DNA of 64,000 bases from assembly GCA_006226595.1 (NCBI GenBank), contig SBGP01000014.1:36386-100385 (forward strand), given 5' to 3'. The notes beneath the pieces were generated by a model. It did no database searches, was not told the origin of the DNA, and was given only the letters and a program-made list of their open reading frames with translations. A program made the position numbers and the translations under genes. Below are positions 32,579 to 41,643 of the stretch, piece by piece. Position 1 is the stretch's first letter, and every line of letters starts with the position of its first letter. The DNA is from Deltaproteobacteria bacterium. GTDB lineage: Bacteria > Myxococcota_A > UBA796 > GCA-2862545.

Positions 32579-33957
32579 GCGCCCGCGTCCTCGTCGTCGA
32601 CGACGACCGGGCCGTCCGCACGGCCCTGCGCGTGAACCTGCGCAAGGGCGGCATGGAGGTGACCCTCGCCTCCAACCCGGCCGAGGCCCTCGATCTGCTC
32701 GCCGCGCAGAGCTTCGATCTGGTGCTCACCGACGTGAAGATGCCGGGTCAGTCCGGCCTGGACCTGCTCGCTGCCATCCGCGAGCGCTGGGGCGACCTGC
32801 CGGTCGTGGTCATGACCGGCTTCGGCAGCGTCGAGGACGCCGTCCACGCCATGAAGCACGGGGCCGCCGACTACCTGATCAAGCCCGTCGGCAAGGATGA
32901 GCTGCTGCTCGTGCTCGAGCGCACGCTCGAGAACCGGGCCCTGCGCGCCGAGGTCCTCGAGCTGCGCCAGAAGGTCGAGGAGCAGCACGGCTTCTCCGAG
33001 CTCATCGGCACCACCCCGAACATGCTCGCCCTGTACGAGGACATCGCCGCCGTCGCGGATACGGCGGCCACGGTGTTGCTCGTCGGCCCGACCGGAACCG
33101 GCAAGGAGCTGCTCGCCCAGGCCCTCCACCAGCGGAGCGGGCGCGCGAGCAAGGCCTTCGTCCGCGTGAACTGCGCCGCCATCCCCCACACGCTGCTCGA
33201 GAGCGAGCTGTTCGGACACGAGAAGGGCGCGTTCACCGGCGCCATTCGCCAGCACCTCGGAAAGTTCGAGCAAGCACATGGTGGCACGCTGCTGCTCGAC
33301 GAGATCGGCGAGATCGAGCCCCACGTGCAGGTGAAGCTCCTCCGTGTACTCGAGTCCAGCGAGTTCCAGCGAGTCGGCGGCAGCGAGACCGTGAGCGTGG
33401 ACGTGCGCGTGGTCGCCGCCACGAACAAGAACCTCGCGAAGGAGGTCCAGGAGGGACGCTTTCGCGAGGACCTGTACTACCGCCTCAACGTGATCACGCT
33501 CAAGGTTCCACCCCTGCGGGAGCGCAAGGGCGACATCCCTCTGCTCGTCGACCACTTCGTGCGGCAGTTCAGCGCGCGCAGCGGGCGCGCGGTCCCGACC
33601 GTGTCCCGCCACAGCCTCGAGCGCCTGATGGCCTATCCATGGCCCGGGAACGTGCGACAGCTCGAGCACCACATCGAGCGAGCGGTGATCCTCAACCGCG
33701 GCGACGTCCTCGACATCGGACCGCCGGAGGAGGCTCCCCTCACCCAGGGCGATGCGCCCCCACCGATCCTGCCGCCGGTTGGAACCACGCTTCAAGAAGC
33801 CCTCGCCGAGTACGAGCGCAAGGTGATCGTCGAAGCGCTCAAGGAGGCCGAGGGCGTTCAGGCCCGCGCAGCGCGACGCCTGGGGCTTTCGAGGTCGAAC
33901 CTCAACTACCGCATCGGCCGCCTCGGCATCACCGTGCGGGAGATCGAGTACGAGTGA
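32575..33957 (+). CDS. NtrC-family sigma54-dependent response regulator
   Basis: 460 residues in the classic three-domain order: receiver with phospho-acceptor Asp 53 (VLTDVKMP), AAA+ domain with Walker A GPTGTGKE (171-178), the sigma54-contacting GAFTGA loop (218-223) and Walker B GGTLLLDEIGE, and a C-terminal Fis-type helix-turn-helix (RAARRLGLSRSNLNYRIGRLGI). It is a transcription activator that needs RpoN. GGAGG precedes the ATG, which overlaps the sppA stop. No partner kinase is adjacent, so its signal is unknown; co-transcription with sppA hints at envelope stress, as inference. Confidence 0.93.
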   Translation: MSARVLVVDDDRAVRTALRVNLRKGGMEVTLASNPAEALDLLAAQSFDLVLTDVKMPGQSGLDLLAAIRERWGDLPVVVMTGFGSVEDAVHAMKHGAADYLIKPVGKDELLLVLERTLENRALRAEVLELRQKVEEQHGFSELIGTTPNMLALYEDIAAVADTAATVLLVGPTGTGKELLAQALHQRSGRASKAFVRVNCAAIPHTLLESELFGHEKGAFTGAIRQHLGKFEQAHGGTLLLDEIGEIEPHVQVKLLRVLESSEFQRVGGSETVSVDVRVVAATNKNLAKEVQEGRFREDLYYRLNVITLKVPPLRERKGDIPLLVDHFVRQFSARSGRAVPTVSRHSLERLMAYPWPGNVRQLEHHIERAVILNRGDVLDIGPPEEAPLTQGDAPPPILPPVGTTLQEALAEYERKVIVEALKEAEGVQARAARRLGLSRSNLNYRIGRLGITVREIEYE

Positions 33958-33977
33958 ACGGAAGCGCACTCAGAGCG

Positions 33978-34006
33978 TTGACGCCTCCAGGGCGCCCCGT
34001 TAATCC
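33978..34006 (+). promoter_or_regulatory. Promoter of tRNA-Phe
   Basis: -35 TTGACG (33978-33983), 17-bp spacer, -10 TAATCC (34001-34006). Transcription would start about 20 nt before the mature tRNA. Confidence 0.7.
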
Positions 34007-34031
34007 GCGTGGGCACTCAACAGAGGCGCTC

Positions 34032-34107
34032 GGCCAGGTAGCTCAGTTGGTAGAGCAGGGGATTGAAAATCCCCGTGTCGGGGGTTCGATTCCCTCCCTG
34101 GCCACCA
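34032..34107 (+). tRNA. tRNA-Phe (GAA)
   Basis: 76 nt. Acceptor GGCCAGG/CCTGGCC, D-arm GCTCAGTTGGTAGAGC, anticodon stem GGGGA/TCCCC with loop TTGAAAA (anticodon GAA), T-loop GGTTCGATTCC, discriminator A and an encoded CCA tail (34105-34107). No terminator follows, so the transcript probably continues into the lipoprotein gene. Confidence 0.98.
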
Positions 34108-34139
34108 CCCTTCCCTCACGCAGTCGAGTCCACGGATTC

Positions 34140-34469
34140 CTGCACCGCGCTCTCCCGGCCCTCGGCTGGGTGGCGCTGCTCGTCCTCGCCGCGTGCGGTG
34201 ACCGGTGCGAGTCGCTGTGCACCCAGATCGCATCGCGCATCGAGGAGTGTCAGGAGACCGATCCGGACTGGGCCTCCGTGTCGTGGGGTGACCTCGACGC
34301 CCGCGGACGCGTGGACTTCGCCAGGTCGTGCCGTCAGGAATGGGGCCGCAGCAGCTCGACCCTGGCCACCCATCAGCTCGAAGAGGCCCTCGACCTGTGT
34401 GGCGATGGGCAGGAGCAGCTCGCGGAGCTGGAGTGCAGCGACCTGCTCGACCTGTACGCGCCGCGCTAG
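34140..34469 (+). CDS. Small Cys-rich lipoprotein downstream of tRNA-Phe
   Basis: About 109 residues ending at 34469. The lipobox VLAAC is followed by GDRCESLCTQIASRIEEC, and more cysteines later (ARSCRQEWG, LDLCGDG, LECSDLLD), a spacing that suggests disulfides. The start is unusual: no ATG is in frame after the tRNA. CTG at 34140 gives a proper lipoprotein signal (HRALPALGWVALLVLAAC with a positive n-region); the only standard candidate, GTG at 34170, would leave MALLVLAAC with no positive charge. Neither has a strong ribosome-binding site. Probably co-transcribed with tRNA-Phe. Family unknown. Confidence 0.65.
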   Translation: MHRALPALGWVALLVLAACGDRCESLCTQIASRIEECQETDPDWASVSWGDLDARGRVDFARSCRQEWGRSSSTLATHQLEEALDLCGDGQEQLAELECSDLLDLYAPR

Positions 34470-34476
34470 CGCCCCG

Positions 34477-34752
34477 CTACATGCCGCTCGCGAGCCGAAC
34501 CTTCACGTCGCCGAGCACCTCGGCCTGACAGCCGAGCCTCTGCCCTTCCCCATCGAGGAACGCGAGCTCCTCTTCCTTGAGGGGGGTCAGCTGGTCCATG
34601 CCGGCGAGTACGTCGACGCGACACGAGTTGCACGCCGCGAAGCCACCGCAGGCGCACTCCATCGGAATGCCCGCGTCTTCGCAGATCTCGAGCAGCGTGC
34701 TTCCGGGCTCGACCTCGACGACGGGGAAGCCCTCGACCTCGACGCGCGCCAT
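34477..34752 (-). CDS. fdx: [2Fe-2S] ferredoxin (Isc-type)
   Basis: 91-residue electron carrier. The cluster cysteines are in CACGGFAACNSC (C-x5-C-x2-C, preceded by an extra Cys) plus the distal Cys in RLGCQAEV, the pattern of adrenodoxin/Isc ferredoxins rather than the plant C-x4-C-x2-C type. The ATG at 34752 shares a base with the stop of the IscA-like gene (TGATG), so the two are coupled and probably act together in iron-sulfur cluster assembly. Confidence 0.9.
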   Translation of the reverse strand: MARVEVEGFPVVEVEPGSTLLEICEDAGIPMECACGGFAACNSCRVDVLAGMDQLTPLKEEELAFLDGEGQRLGCQAEVLGDVKVRLASGM

Positions 34753-35087
34753 CACTCGACCGAGAACGACGAACCGCAGCCGCATTCCTGGCGCACGTTC
34801 GGGTTGTCGACCACGAACCCGGACTCGAGCAGCTCGTCCTTGTACTGGATGGTCGCCCCGGCGAGGAACGGCAGGTGCAGCGGGTGCACGAACACCTTCA
34901 CGCCGTGCTCCTCGAACACGAGGTCGTCGTCCTCGGGCTGGGCCTCGAAGTCGAGCTGGTAGGCGTAGCCGGAGCAGCCGCTCTCCTTGAGACCAAAGCG
35001 AAGGCCCCAGTCGGACCAGTTCTGTGCGGCCTGCAGCGCCTTCATGCGCTGCGCGGCGTCTTCGGTGACGTGGATGGGATTGCTCAT
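34752..35087 (-). CDS. A-type iron-sulfur carrier (IscA/ErpA/SufA family)
   Basis: 111 residues with the HesB fold and the three conserved cysteines: ESGCSGYAYQL and the C-terminal ECGCGSSF. A-type carriers bind iron or a [2Fe-2S]/[4Fe-4S] cluster and pass it to target enzymes. The following ferredoxin gene is coupled to it. IscA, ErpA and SufA cannot be told apart from sequence alone here. Confidence 0.93.
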   Translation of the reverse strand: MSNPIHVTEDAAQRMKALQAAQNWSDWGLRFGLKESGCSGYAYQLDFEAQPEDDDLVFEEHGVKVFVHPLHLPFLAGATIQYKDELLESGFVVDNPNVRQECGCGSSFSVE

Positions 35088-35143
35088 GGACCCCTTCTAA
35101 CTCGCTTCGCGGGGAAACGGCCCGCCGCGAACACGCCGTTGCG

Positions 35144-35512
35144 TCACAAGCGGTCGCGCCACTGACGAGCGAGACGCAGCACCCGGTACGGAACCTGGAT
35201 GAGCACGAACAGGAAGAACGGCGGCCCCATCCAGTTCATGCGGAACGCCTGGAGGGGGTCGAGGTGCGCCATGTACGTGAAGCTGCGCGTCAGGCCGCAG
35301 CCTGGGCAGCTCATGCCGAGCACCCGCTTGTAGCCGCAGGTCTCGGGAACGCGCGTGCCGAAGAACTCCACGAACTCCGGCGTCGGCGTGAGGATGATCG
35401 CCGCGAACACCACGCTCGCGCACAGGGCGAGCAGTAGCGAGTCCCCAAACCACCACGACGAGAAGATGCTCTTCGGCTTCTTGGACTTCGCGGTGGCAGA
35501 CGAGGCACTCAC
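35144..35512 (-). CDS. DUF2752 membrane protein
   Basis: 122 residues with two to three membrane segments (FGDSLLLALCASVVFAAIIL and PPFFLFVLIQVPYRVL). The DUF2752 signature CPGCGLTRSF is present in GMSCPGCGLTRSF, with an earlier Cys in ETCGYKR. Function of the family is not established. The GTG start at 35512 overlaps the nusB stop in GTGA, giving translational coupling. Confidence 0.85.
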   Translation of the reverse strand: MSASSATAKSKKPKSIFSSWWFGDSLLLALCASVVFAAIILTPTPEFVEFFGTRVPETCGYKRVLGMSCPGCGLTRSFTYMAHLDPLQAFRMNWMGPPFFLFVLIQVPYRVLRLARQWRDRL

Positions 35513-35964
35513 TTGCGGCGACTCTCCAGACGATCGAGCTTGCGACCCATGCGATCGACGATGCCGTTCACAAAGGCCCGAGACTCCTTGGTCCCATACT
35601 TCTTCGCGAGCTCGATGGCCTCGTTGACCGACACGTTGGCCGGAATGTCGGTGCACTCCATGAGCTCGTAGGCGGCGAGTCGGAGGATGTTGCGGTCCAC
35701 GACCGGCATCCGCGGGAGCCGCCAGTTGGTCGAGCACTCCTCGATGAGCGCGTCGATGTCCTCACGCTTGGCATCGGCGCCGTGGGCGAGACGCTGGGCG
35801 AACTCGATCTCCTCGCTCTCGGCGGGGCGACTGTCGTCGATCCCCTCCCCGTCGATCAGGCCCTCCCACAGCGCGGCGAGCGCGGCGGGCACGGTCTGTT
35901 CGGTGAGGTCCGCAGTGTAGAGCGCCTGGAGTGCGTACTCGCGCGCGCGGCGACGGGAGGCCAT
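35509..35964 (-). CDS. nusB: Transcription antitermination factor NusB
   Basis: 151-residue all-helical protein that binds boxA RNA with S10 (NusE) in rRNA antitermination. Conserved features: RRRAREYALQALY at the N-terminus and NEAIELAKKYGTKESRAFVNGIVD near the C-terminus. The ribH-nusB order is widely conserved. It follows ribH with almost no gap. Confidence 0.95.
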   Translation of the reverse strand: MASRRRAREYALQALYTADLTEQTVPAALAALWEGLIDGEGIDDSRPAESEEIEFAQRLAHGADAKREDIDALIEECSTNWRLPRMPVVDRNILRLAAYELMECTDIPANVSVNEAIELAKKYGTKESRAFVNGIVDRMGRKLDRLESRRK

Positions 35965-35965
35965 C

Positions 35966-36436
<471 letters not shown>

Positions 36437-36454
36437 GGAGACTCCACGTGCCGC

Positions 36455-37582
36455 CTAGAGCGGCACCTTCTCGATGATGTGCAGCCCGTAGGCCTCCACG
36501 CCGACGATGGGACGCGCGGAGGAAGTCAGGATGCGGAGGTTCTTGTAGCCGAGATCGACGAGGATCTGGCAGCCGGTGCCGAGATCACGGAGCGCCTCGG
36601 CGGAGGGCTGCGCGGGCGCCTGGCCAGCGTCAGCGAAGTCGCGCTCGAAGCTGTGCTGCAGCTGATCGAGCGTTCCCATGGACGCGTGCATGCACACGAG
36701 CGCACCGCTGCCCTCGTCGGCAATCGCCTTCAGGGCGGCCAGCGCGGACTGCGCGGTGCGGCTCACATCGGCGTTGAGGAAGGCCCACGGCGGCGCGGCC
36801 GCCTGGACGCGGACCAGCCCCTCGTCGGGGTTCGCATCGCCGAGGGTGTAGGCGAGGTGCAGGCCGTCGGTGCGCAGGCTGCGGTAGAGCACGGTGCGGA
36901 AGGTCCCGATGCCCGGGACCTCGACGTGGCCCTCGGCCTCGCGACGCACGACGCGCTCGCGCTGCATCCGGTACTTGATGATGTCCGCGACGGTTGCGAT
37001 GCGGATGCCGTGGGTCTTGCCGAACTCGATGAGGTCCGGCATGCGGGCCATGGTCCCGTCTTCCTTGATGATCTCGCAGATCACGCCGCTCGGGTTGAGG
37101 CCGGCGAGGCGAGCGAGGTCCACGGAGCCCTCGGTCTGACCGACGCGCTCGAGCACTCCCCCGTCGCGAGCGCGAAGCGGGAACATGTGGCCCGGCGTGA
37201 CGACGGAGCGGGGGTTGGCATCGGGCGCGATGGCCGCGTGCACGGTCAGCGCGCGGTCCGCGGCGCTGATGCCGGTGGTCACGCCCTCGCGTGCCTCGAT
37301 GGACACGGTGAACGCGGTCTGGAACTGGCTCTGGTTGTTGGTAGCCATCATCGGCAGGGCCAGCTTCTGAACCTGGTCGTTGGTCAGCGTGAGGCAGATC
37401 AGGCCGCGGGCGTGGAGCGCCATGAAGTTGATGTGCTCCGGCGTCACCTTCTCCGCAGCGACGACGATGTCGCCCTCGTTCTCGCGGTCCTCGTCATCGA
37501 CGAGAATGATCGCGCGACCGGCGCGGAGGTCCTCCATGGCGAGTTCGACACGGCGGATGGGATCGGGATGCAGGGGGTCCAA
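36455..37582 (-). CDS. ribB: 3,4-dihydroxy-2-butanone-4-phosphate synthase with degenerate GTP cyclohydrolase II domain
   Basis: 375 residues with the length of a bifunctional RibBA. The N-terminal RibB half is intact: [44 protein letters not shown] and [12 protein letters not shown]. The C-terminal half keeps the fold and the end [11 protein letters not shown]...[12 protein letters not shown], but lacks the three zinc cysteines normally in the CLTGDVFGSLRCDCG-type stretch; it reads [20 protein letters not shown] instead. Such RibB-X proteins with a dead cyclohydrolase domain are known in other proteobacteria, so a separate GTP cyclohydrolase II is expected elsewhere in the genome. Confidence 0.92.
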   Translation of the reverse strand: MDPLHPDPIRRVELAMEDLRAGRAIILVDDEDRENEGDIVVAAEKVTPEHINFMALHARGLICLTLTNDQVQKLALPMMATNNQSQFQTAFTVSIEAREGVTTGISAADRALTVHAAIAPDANPRSVVTPGHMFPLRARDGGVLERVGQTEGSVDLARLAGLNPSGVICEIIKEDGTMARMPDLIEFGKTHGIRIATVADIIKYRMQRERVVRREAEGHVEVPGIGTFRTVLYRSLRTDGLHLAYTLGDANPDEGLVRVQAAAPPWAFLNADVSRTAQSALAALKAIADEGSGALVCMHASMGTLDQLQHSFERDFADAGQAPAQPSAEALRDLGTGCQILVDLGYKNLRILTSSARPIVGVEAYGLHIIEKVPL

Positions 37583-37621
37583 GGCTGGCTCCGGGGGCCA
37601 CGCGCGAGCGGGCCGGTTGGT

Positions 37622-38272
37622 TCAGTCGAGGAAGCCGTTTCGGGCGAGAGCGGACAAGAGAGTGCTCTTACCCGGTTCGCGTGCTCCGAGCAGCCTCTCC
37701 ACGTACTTGGCGAGGACGTCGACTTCGAGATTGATGCCCTGACCCGGTCGCTTCTCCCCGAGGTGGGTGACGCGGCGGGTGTGCGGGACGATGTTCAGGC
37801 GAGCGGCGCCGTCGTCGATCTCGTTGACCGTCAGACTGACGCCGTCCAGGGTAAGGCTGCCCTTGGGGGCCACGTAGCGACGCAGCTCCTCGGGAATGTG
37901 CACCCACAGGATCCAGGTCTCCTGGCGGTCCTCGACGCGGGTCACACGGCCGACGCCGTCGACGTGGCCCTGTACGAGGTGTCCTCCGAGACGGTCTCCA
38001 AGGCGCAGCGCCCGCTCGAGATGAACGCGCTGGCCGACGCGGGCATCGGCAAGGGTCGTGTGCGCCAGGGTCTCGCGACCGGCCACCGCCACGAAACCAT
38101 CCTTGCCTTCGAAGCGGTCCACGGTGAGGCAGGCGCCATCGACTGCAATGGAGTCGCCGAGCGCGCACTCGTCGAGCGGCAGCTTCGGGCAGCGCAGCAG
38201 CAGTTCCTTGCCACCGCCGGCACCGCGGATGGCGGCAATCGTGCCCACGTCTTCGACGAGTCCGGTGAACAT
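37622..38272 (-). CDS. ribE: Riboflavin synthase alpha chain
   Basis: 216-residue enzyme dismutating two lumazines into riboflavin. It has the standard start [12 protein letters not shown] and two homologous lumazine-binding barrels ([31 protein letters not shown]; then [20 protein letters not shown] end). The ATG at 38272 shares one base with the ribD stop. Confidence 0.96.
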   Translation of the reverse strand: MFTGLVEDVGTIAAIRGAGGGKELLLRCPKLPLDECALGDSIAVDGACLTVDRFEGKDGFVAVAGRETLAHTTLADARVGQRVHLERALRLGDRLGGHLVQGHVDGVGRVTRVEDRQETWILWVHIPEELRRYVAPKGSLTLDGVSLTVNEIDDGAARLNIVPHTRRVTHLGEKRPGQGINLEVDVLAKYVERLLGAREPGKSTLLSALARNGFLD

Positions 38273-39357
38273 CAGGCCCCCAGCCGGTGCGGCAGCGTGT
38301 ACGTAAGCAGGACGTCGGGCCCGAGCGCGGTGACTTCGGGTGCGTCGAGACGGAGTGCGTCGCCGAGGGCGGCGAGTGGCGGCCCTCCGATCCAGCTGCG
38401 ACCGCCGGGAACGACAACGCCCGCGACGTAGATGCGGAGCGTGTCGACGAGTCCGGCATCGAGCAGGGAACGGTGGACTTCTCCCCCACCCTCGATGAGC
38501 ACGCGATGCAGCCCGCGGGTCGCCAGCGCACGCAGTGCCTGCTCGATGTCCACGCCACCGTTTCCGCGTGGAACCCGGACGACGTCGGCGTTCAGCTCGC
38601 GCTCCGGCGCGTCGGCGGCACACACGATCACGGCCCGCGCGGGTCCATGAAGCACCTTGGCGTCGGCGGCGAGGGTGAGACCGGTGTCGAGCACGACCGG
38701 CGTGGGGTGCACGCCCCCCGGCAACCGGCACGTGAGTCGCGGGTCGTCCGCCTCGACGGTGCGTCGGCCCACGAGGATGGCGTCGTGGCTGTGGCGCAGA
38801 CCGTGCCCGTGCTCGCGGGACTCGGGACCCGTGATCCACTGGGACTCGCCGCTGGCCGTCGCGATGTGGCCGTCGAGCGACATGGCGACCTTGCAGGTCA
38901 CCTCGGGCAGTGCGTGGACCAGCGCACGAGCGAAGCCGCGCACGAGCGCTTTGCACTCTTCCTCGAGTACGCCGAGCACGACCTCGACGCCGGCCTCGCG
39001 GAGGTGGCACAGGCTCTTGCCCTGCATCTTCGGGAACGGATCCAGACATCCGACGACGACGCGCTCGATGCGGGCCTCGAGGATCGCGTCGGTGCACGGC
39101 GGCGTCCGGCCATGGTGATTGCAGGGCTCGAGCGTGACGTAGAGCGTGCTGCCCGCGGGATCGAAGCCGCGCTCGCGGCAGTCCGCGATGGCCATCACCT
39201 CGGCGTGCGGGCCCCCCACGGGCTGGGTGTGTCCCTCGCCGACCAGCTGGTTGTCCTTGATCAGGACCGCGCCCACGCTGGGGTTCGGGGCGGTGGTGCC
39301 GAGACCTCGCCCGGCCATGCACACCGCACGGCTCATCCACCGCCCGTCCAGGCTCAC
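38272..39357 (-). CDS. ribD: Bifunctional pyrimidine deaminase/reductase
   Basis: 361 residues covering two riboflavin steps. The deaminase zinc ligands are His 51 and Cys 79/Cys 88 with the proton-shuttling Glu 53 (GGPHAEVMA, TLEPCNHHGRTPPC). The reductase half has VTCKVAMSLDGHIAT, SQWITG, ILVGRRTVEADDPRLT and VLIEGGGEVHRSLL. The GTG start overlaps the nrdR stop in GTGA. Confidence 0.96.
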   Translation of the reverse strand: MSLDGRWMSRAVCMAGRGLGTTAPNPSVGAVLIKDNQLVGEGHTQPVGGPHAEVMAIADCRERGFDPAGSTLYVTLEPCNHHGRTPPCTDAILEARIERVVVGCLDPFPKMQGKSLCHLREAGVEVVLGVLEEECKALVRGFARALVHALPEVTCKVAMSLDGHIATASGESQWITGPESREHGHGLRHSHDAILVGRRTVEADDPRLTCRLPGGVHPTPVVLDTGLTLAADAKVLHGPARAVIVCAADAPERELNADVVRVPRGNGGVDIEQALRALATRGLHRVLIEGGGEVHRSLLDAGLVDTLRIYVAGVVVPGGRSWIGGPPLAALGDALRLDAPEVTALGPDVLLTYTLPHRLGA

Positions 39358-39818
39358 GACGCGTCCTTGTTCAGGCGCTCCTGTAGCGGCTGAATCGTCT
39401 CGATGAACTGGTCGGCGCTCTCGAACTCGCGGTACACGCTGGCGAAGCGGATGTAGGCCACCTCGTCAACACCGCGGAGCACCTCCATCACGGCCTCGCC
39501 CACCGCCGCGGCCGGGACCTCGGTCCCTCGACGGTCCTGGAGCATGGTGTGGACGCTCTTCACCGCCTCGTCCATCGCCTGCGCGGTCACCGGGCGCTTG
39601 CGGCACGCGAGGGCGAGACCCGCGAGCACCTTCTCGGCGGAGAACGGCTCCTTGCGGCCGTCCTTCTTGAGGACCCACAGCGTGGGCGCCTCCACCCGCT
39701 CGTGGGTGGTGAAGCGCTCGTTGCACGCAAGGCACTCGCGGCGCCTCCGGATGGAGTCCCCGGAGGTGCGCGAGTCGACGACCTTCGAGTCCTCGTGCTG
39801 GCAGGCGGGACAGCGCAT
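39354..39818 (-). CDS. nrdR: Transcriptional repressor NrdR
   Basis: 154 residues. An N-terminal zinc ribbon (CPACQHEDSKVVDSR and CLACNERFTTHER) is followed by an ATP-cone domain (VLKKDGRKEPFSAEKVLAGL). NrdR senses ATP/dATP and represses ribonucleotide reductase genes. The nrdR-ribD neighbourhood is common in bacteria. The ATG shares one base with the glyA stop. Confidence 0.97.
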   Translation of the reverse strand: MRCPACQHEDSKVVDSRTSGDSIRRRRECLACNERFTTHERVEAPTLWVLKKDGRKEPFSAEKVLAGLALACRKRPVTAQAMDEAVKSVHTMLQDRRGTEVPAAAVGEAVMEVLRGVDEVAYIRFASVYREFESADQFIETIQPLQERLNKDAS

Positions 39819-41068
39819 CAGTCGAGCAGGTCCTCGCGGTACACCGGGAACTTGCCGCACATCTCGTGGACCTGACTGGCGATGCGCGCGAGCGCGGCGT
39901 CGTCCTCGCGGCACTCGATGGCCTCGGCGATCCAGTCGGCGATCTGCACCGCCTCGGCCACGCCCATGCCACGGGTCGTCAGCGCCGGCGTGCCGATGCG
40001 GATGCCGCTGGTCACGAAGGGCGAGCGCTTCTCGCCAGGCACCGTGTTCTTGTTCACGGTGATCTCGGCCTTTCCGAGCGCATCCTCGGCATCCTTGCCG
40101 CTGCACAGCTCACCGAGGTCGACGAGCATGAGGTGGTTGTCGGTACCGCCGGAGACGAGGGTGAAGCCCTTCTCCATGAGGCGCTCGGCCATGGCCTGAG
40201 CGTTGTCGACCACACCCTGGATGTAGGTCTTGAACTCCGGCTGCAGCGCCTCACGGAAGCACACGGCCTTCGCGGCGATGGCGTGCATCAGCGGACCGCC
40301 CTGGGTGCCGGGGAACACCGACTTGTTCATCGCGTTCGCCCACTCGCGGTTGGCCATGATCATGCCGCCGCGCGGACCACGCAGGGTCTTGTGGGTCGTC
40401 GTGGTCACGAAGTCGCAGTGCGGCACCGGGTTCGGGTGGTGGCCGGTCGCGACGAGGCCCGCGATGTGGGCGATGTCCGCGAAGAGCACGGCGCCGACCT
40501 CGTCCGCGATGCTGCGGAAGGCCTCGAAGTCGATGATGCGCGGGTAGGCGCTCGCTCCGGTGACGATCATCCGCGGGCGGTGCGCGAGGGCGAGGTCGCG
40601 GACCATGTCCATGTCGATGCGACCGGTCTGCTCGTCGAGCTTGTAGTGCACCGCGTTGTAGATCTTGCCCGACATGTTCACGGGCGAGCCGTGGGTCAGG
40701 TGACCGCCGTGGGTGAGGTCGAGTCCGAGCACCGTGTCGCCCGGCTCGCACGCGGCCAGGTACACCGCGGCATTCGCCTGGGCACCGGAGTGCGGCTGCA
40801 CGTTGACGCCGACCGCGCCGAAGATCTCTCGGGCGCGGTTGCGCGCGATGATCTCGACCTGATCGACGAACTCGCAGCCACCGTAGTAGCGCTTGTTCGG
40901 CAGGCCTTCGGCGTACTTGTTGGTCAGGTGCGTGCCGAGGGCCTCGAGCACGGCCTCCGAGACGTAGTTCTCGCTGGCGATGAGCTCGAGCCCATCCTGC
41001 TGGCGGCGGAACTCGGCCTTGATGGAGGCGTAGACCTCCGGATCGGAAGAAGCGAGCGCATCGAGCAT
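39818..41068 (-). CDS. glyA: Serine hydroxymethyltransferase
   Basis: 416-residue PLP enzyme interconverting serine and glycine with tetrahydrofolate. The PLP lysine is Lys 227 in [43 protein letters not shown] and [11 protein letters not shown] are also conserved. The ATG at 41068 is preceded by GGGAGG, but the ribosome-binding site lies inside a small perfect hairpin (41078-41090), so translation may be modulated. Confidence 0.97.
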   Translation of the reverse strand: MLDALASSDPEVYASIKAEFRRQQDGLELIASENYVSEAVLEALGTHLTNKYAEGLPNKRYYGGCEFVDQVEIIARNRAREIFGAVGVNVQPHSGAQANAAVYLAACEPGDTVLGLDLTHGGHLTHGSPVNMSGKIYNAVHYKLDEQTGRIDMDMVRDLALAHRPRMIVTGASAYPRIIDFEAFRSIADEVGAVLFADIAHIAGLVATGHHPNPVPHCDFVTTTTHKTLRGPRGGMIMANREWANAMNKSVFPGTQGGPLMHAIAAKAVCFREALQPEFKTYIQGVVDNAQAMAERLMEKGFTLVSGGTDNHLMLVDLGELCSGKDAEDALGKAEITVNKNTVPGEKRSPFVTSGIRIGTPALTTRGMGVAEAVQIADWIAEAIECREDDAALARIASQVHEMCGKFPVYREDLLD

Positions 41069-41075
41069 GTCGGGA

Positions 41076-41090
41076 CCTCCCCTGAGGGGA
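41076..41090 (-). promoter_or_regulatory. Hairpin overlapping the glyA ribosome-binding site
   Basis: Inverted repeat TCCCC / GGGGA with a 3-nt loop (41078-41090). On the minus strand its 3' arm contains the GGGAGG (41076-41081) that precedes the glyA ATG by seven bases, so the ribosome-binding site can be sequestered. Confidence 0.5.
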
Positions 41091-41210
41091 CGCCACCTAT
41101 CCGGTTTCACCCCGTGGGGGTCGGCACCGGTGCAGGATTGTTGAACTGCGGCTCGTCGAACGCTGGGGCGCGCGCGAGCCGATCGTCGGCCGCATCCCGC
41201 CCATGCGCCC

Positions 41211-41642
41211 TCACGCGCAGTCGATCTTGCCCACCCGGCGCGCGTGGCGTCCGCCCTCGAACTCCGCGTCCACCCAGGCATCGACCAGGTCGAGCACGAG
41301 TCCCGGTCCGACGACCCGCTCGCCGACACACAGCACCTGGGCGTCGTTGTGCAGCGTCGCCATCCGCGCCGAGAACACGTCCGACACCACCGCCGCGCGC
41401 AGGCCGGCGTGCTTGTTCGCGCTCATCGCCATGCCCTGGCCCGTGCCGCACACGAGCACGCCACGATCGAACTCCCCGTCGAGCAGGCGCGTGCACAGCG
41501 CGTGCGCGTAGTCCGGGTAGTCGACGCTCTCGCCGCTCTCGGGGCCGAGGTCGGTGACCTCGAAGCCGCGCTCGCGGAGGTGGGAGGCGATGGCGGCCTT
41601 GTGGTTCAGGCCGCCGTGGTCGGAGGCAATCGCGATGCGCAT
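41211..41642 (-). CDS. rpiB: Ribose-5-phosphate isomerase B
   Basis: 143-residue RpiB/LacAB family enzyme of the pentose phosphate pathway. Conserved: [26 protein letters not shown] and the active-site [16 protein letters not shown] containing the catalytic Cys, with [26 protein letters not shown]. It follows fabF after one base and precedes glyA. Confidence 0.95.
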   Translation of the reverse strand: MRIAIASDHGGLNHKAAIASHLRERGFEVTDLGPESGESVDYPDYAHALCTRLLDGEFDRGVLVCGTGQGMAMSANKHAGLRAAVVSDVFSARMATLHNDAQVLCVGERVVGPGLVLDLVDAWVDAEFEGGRHARRVGKIDCA

Positions 41643-41643
41643 G

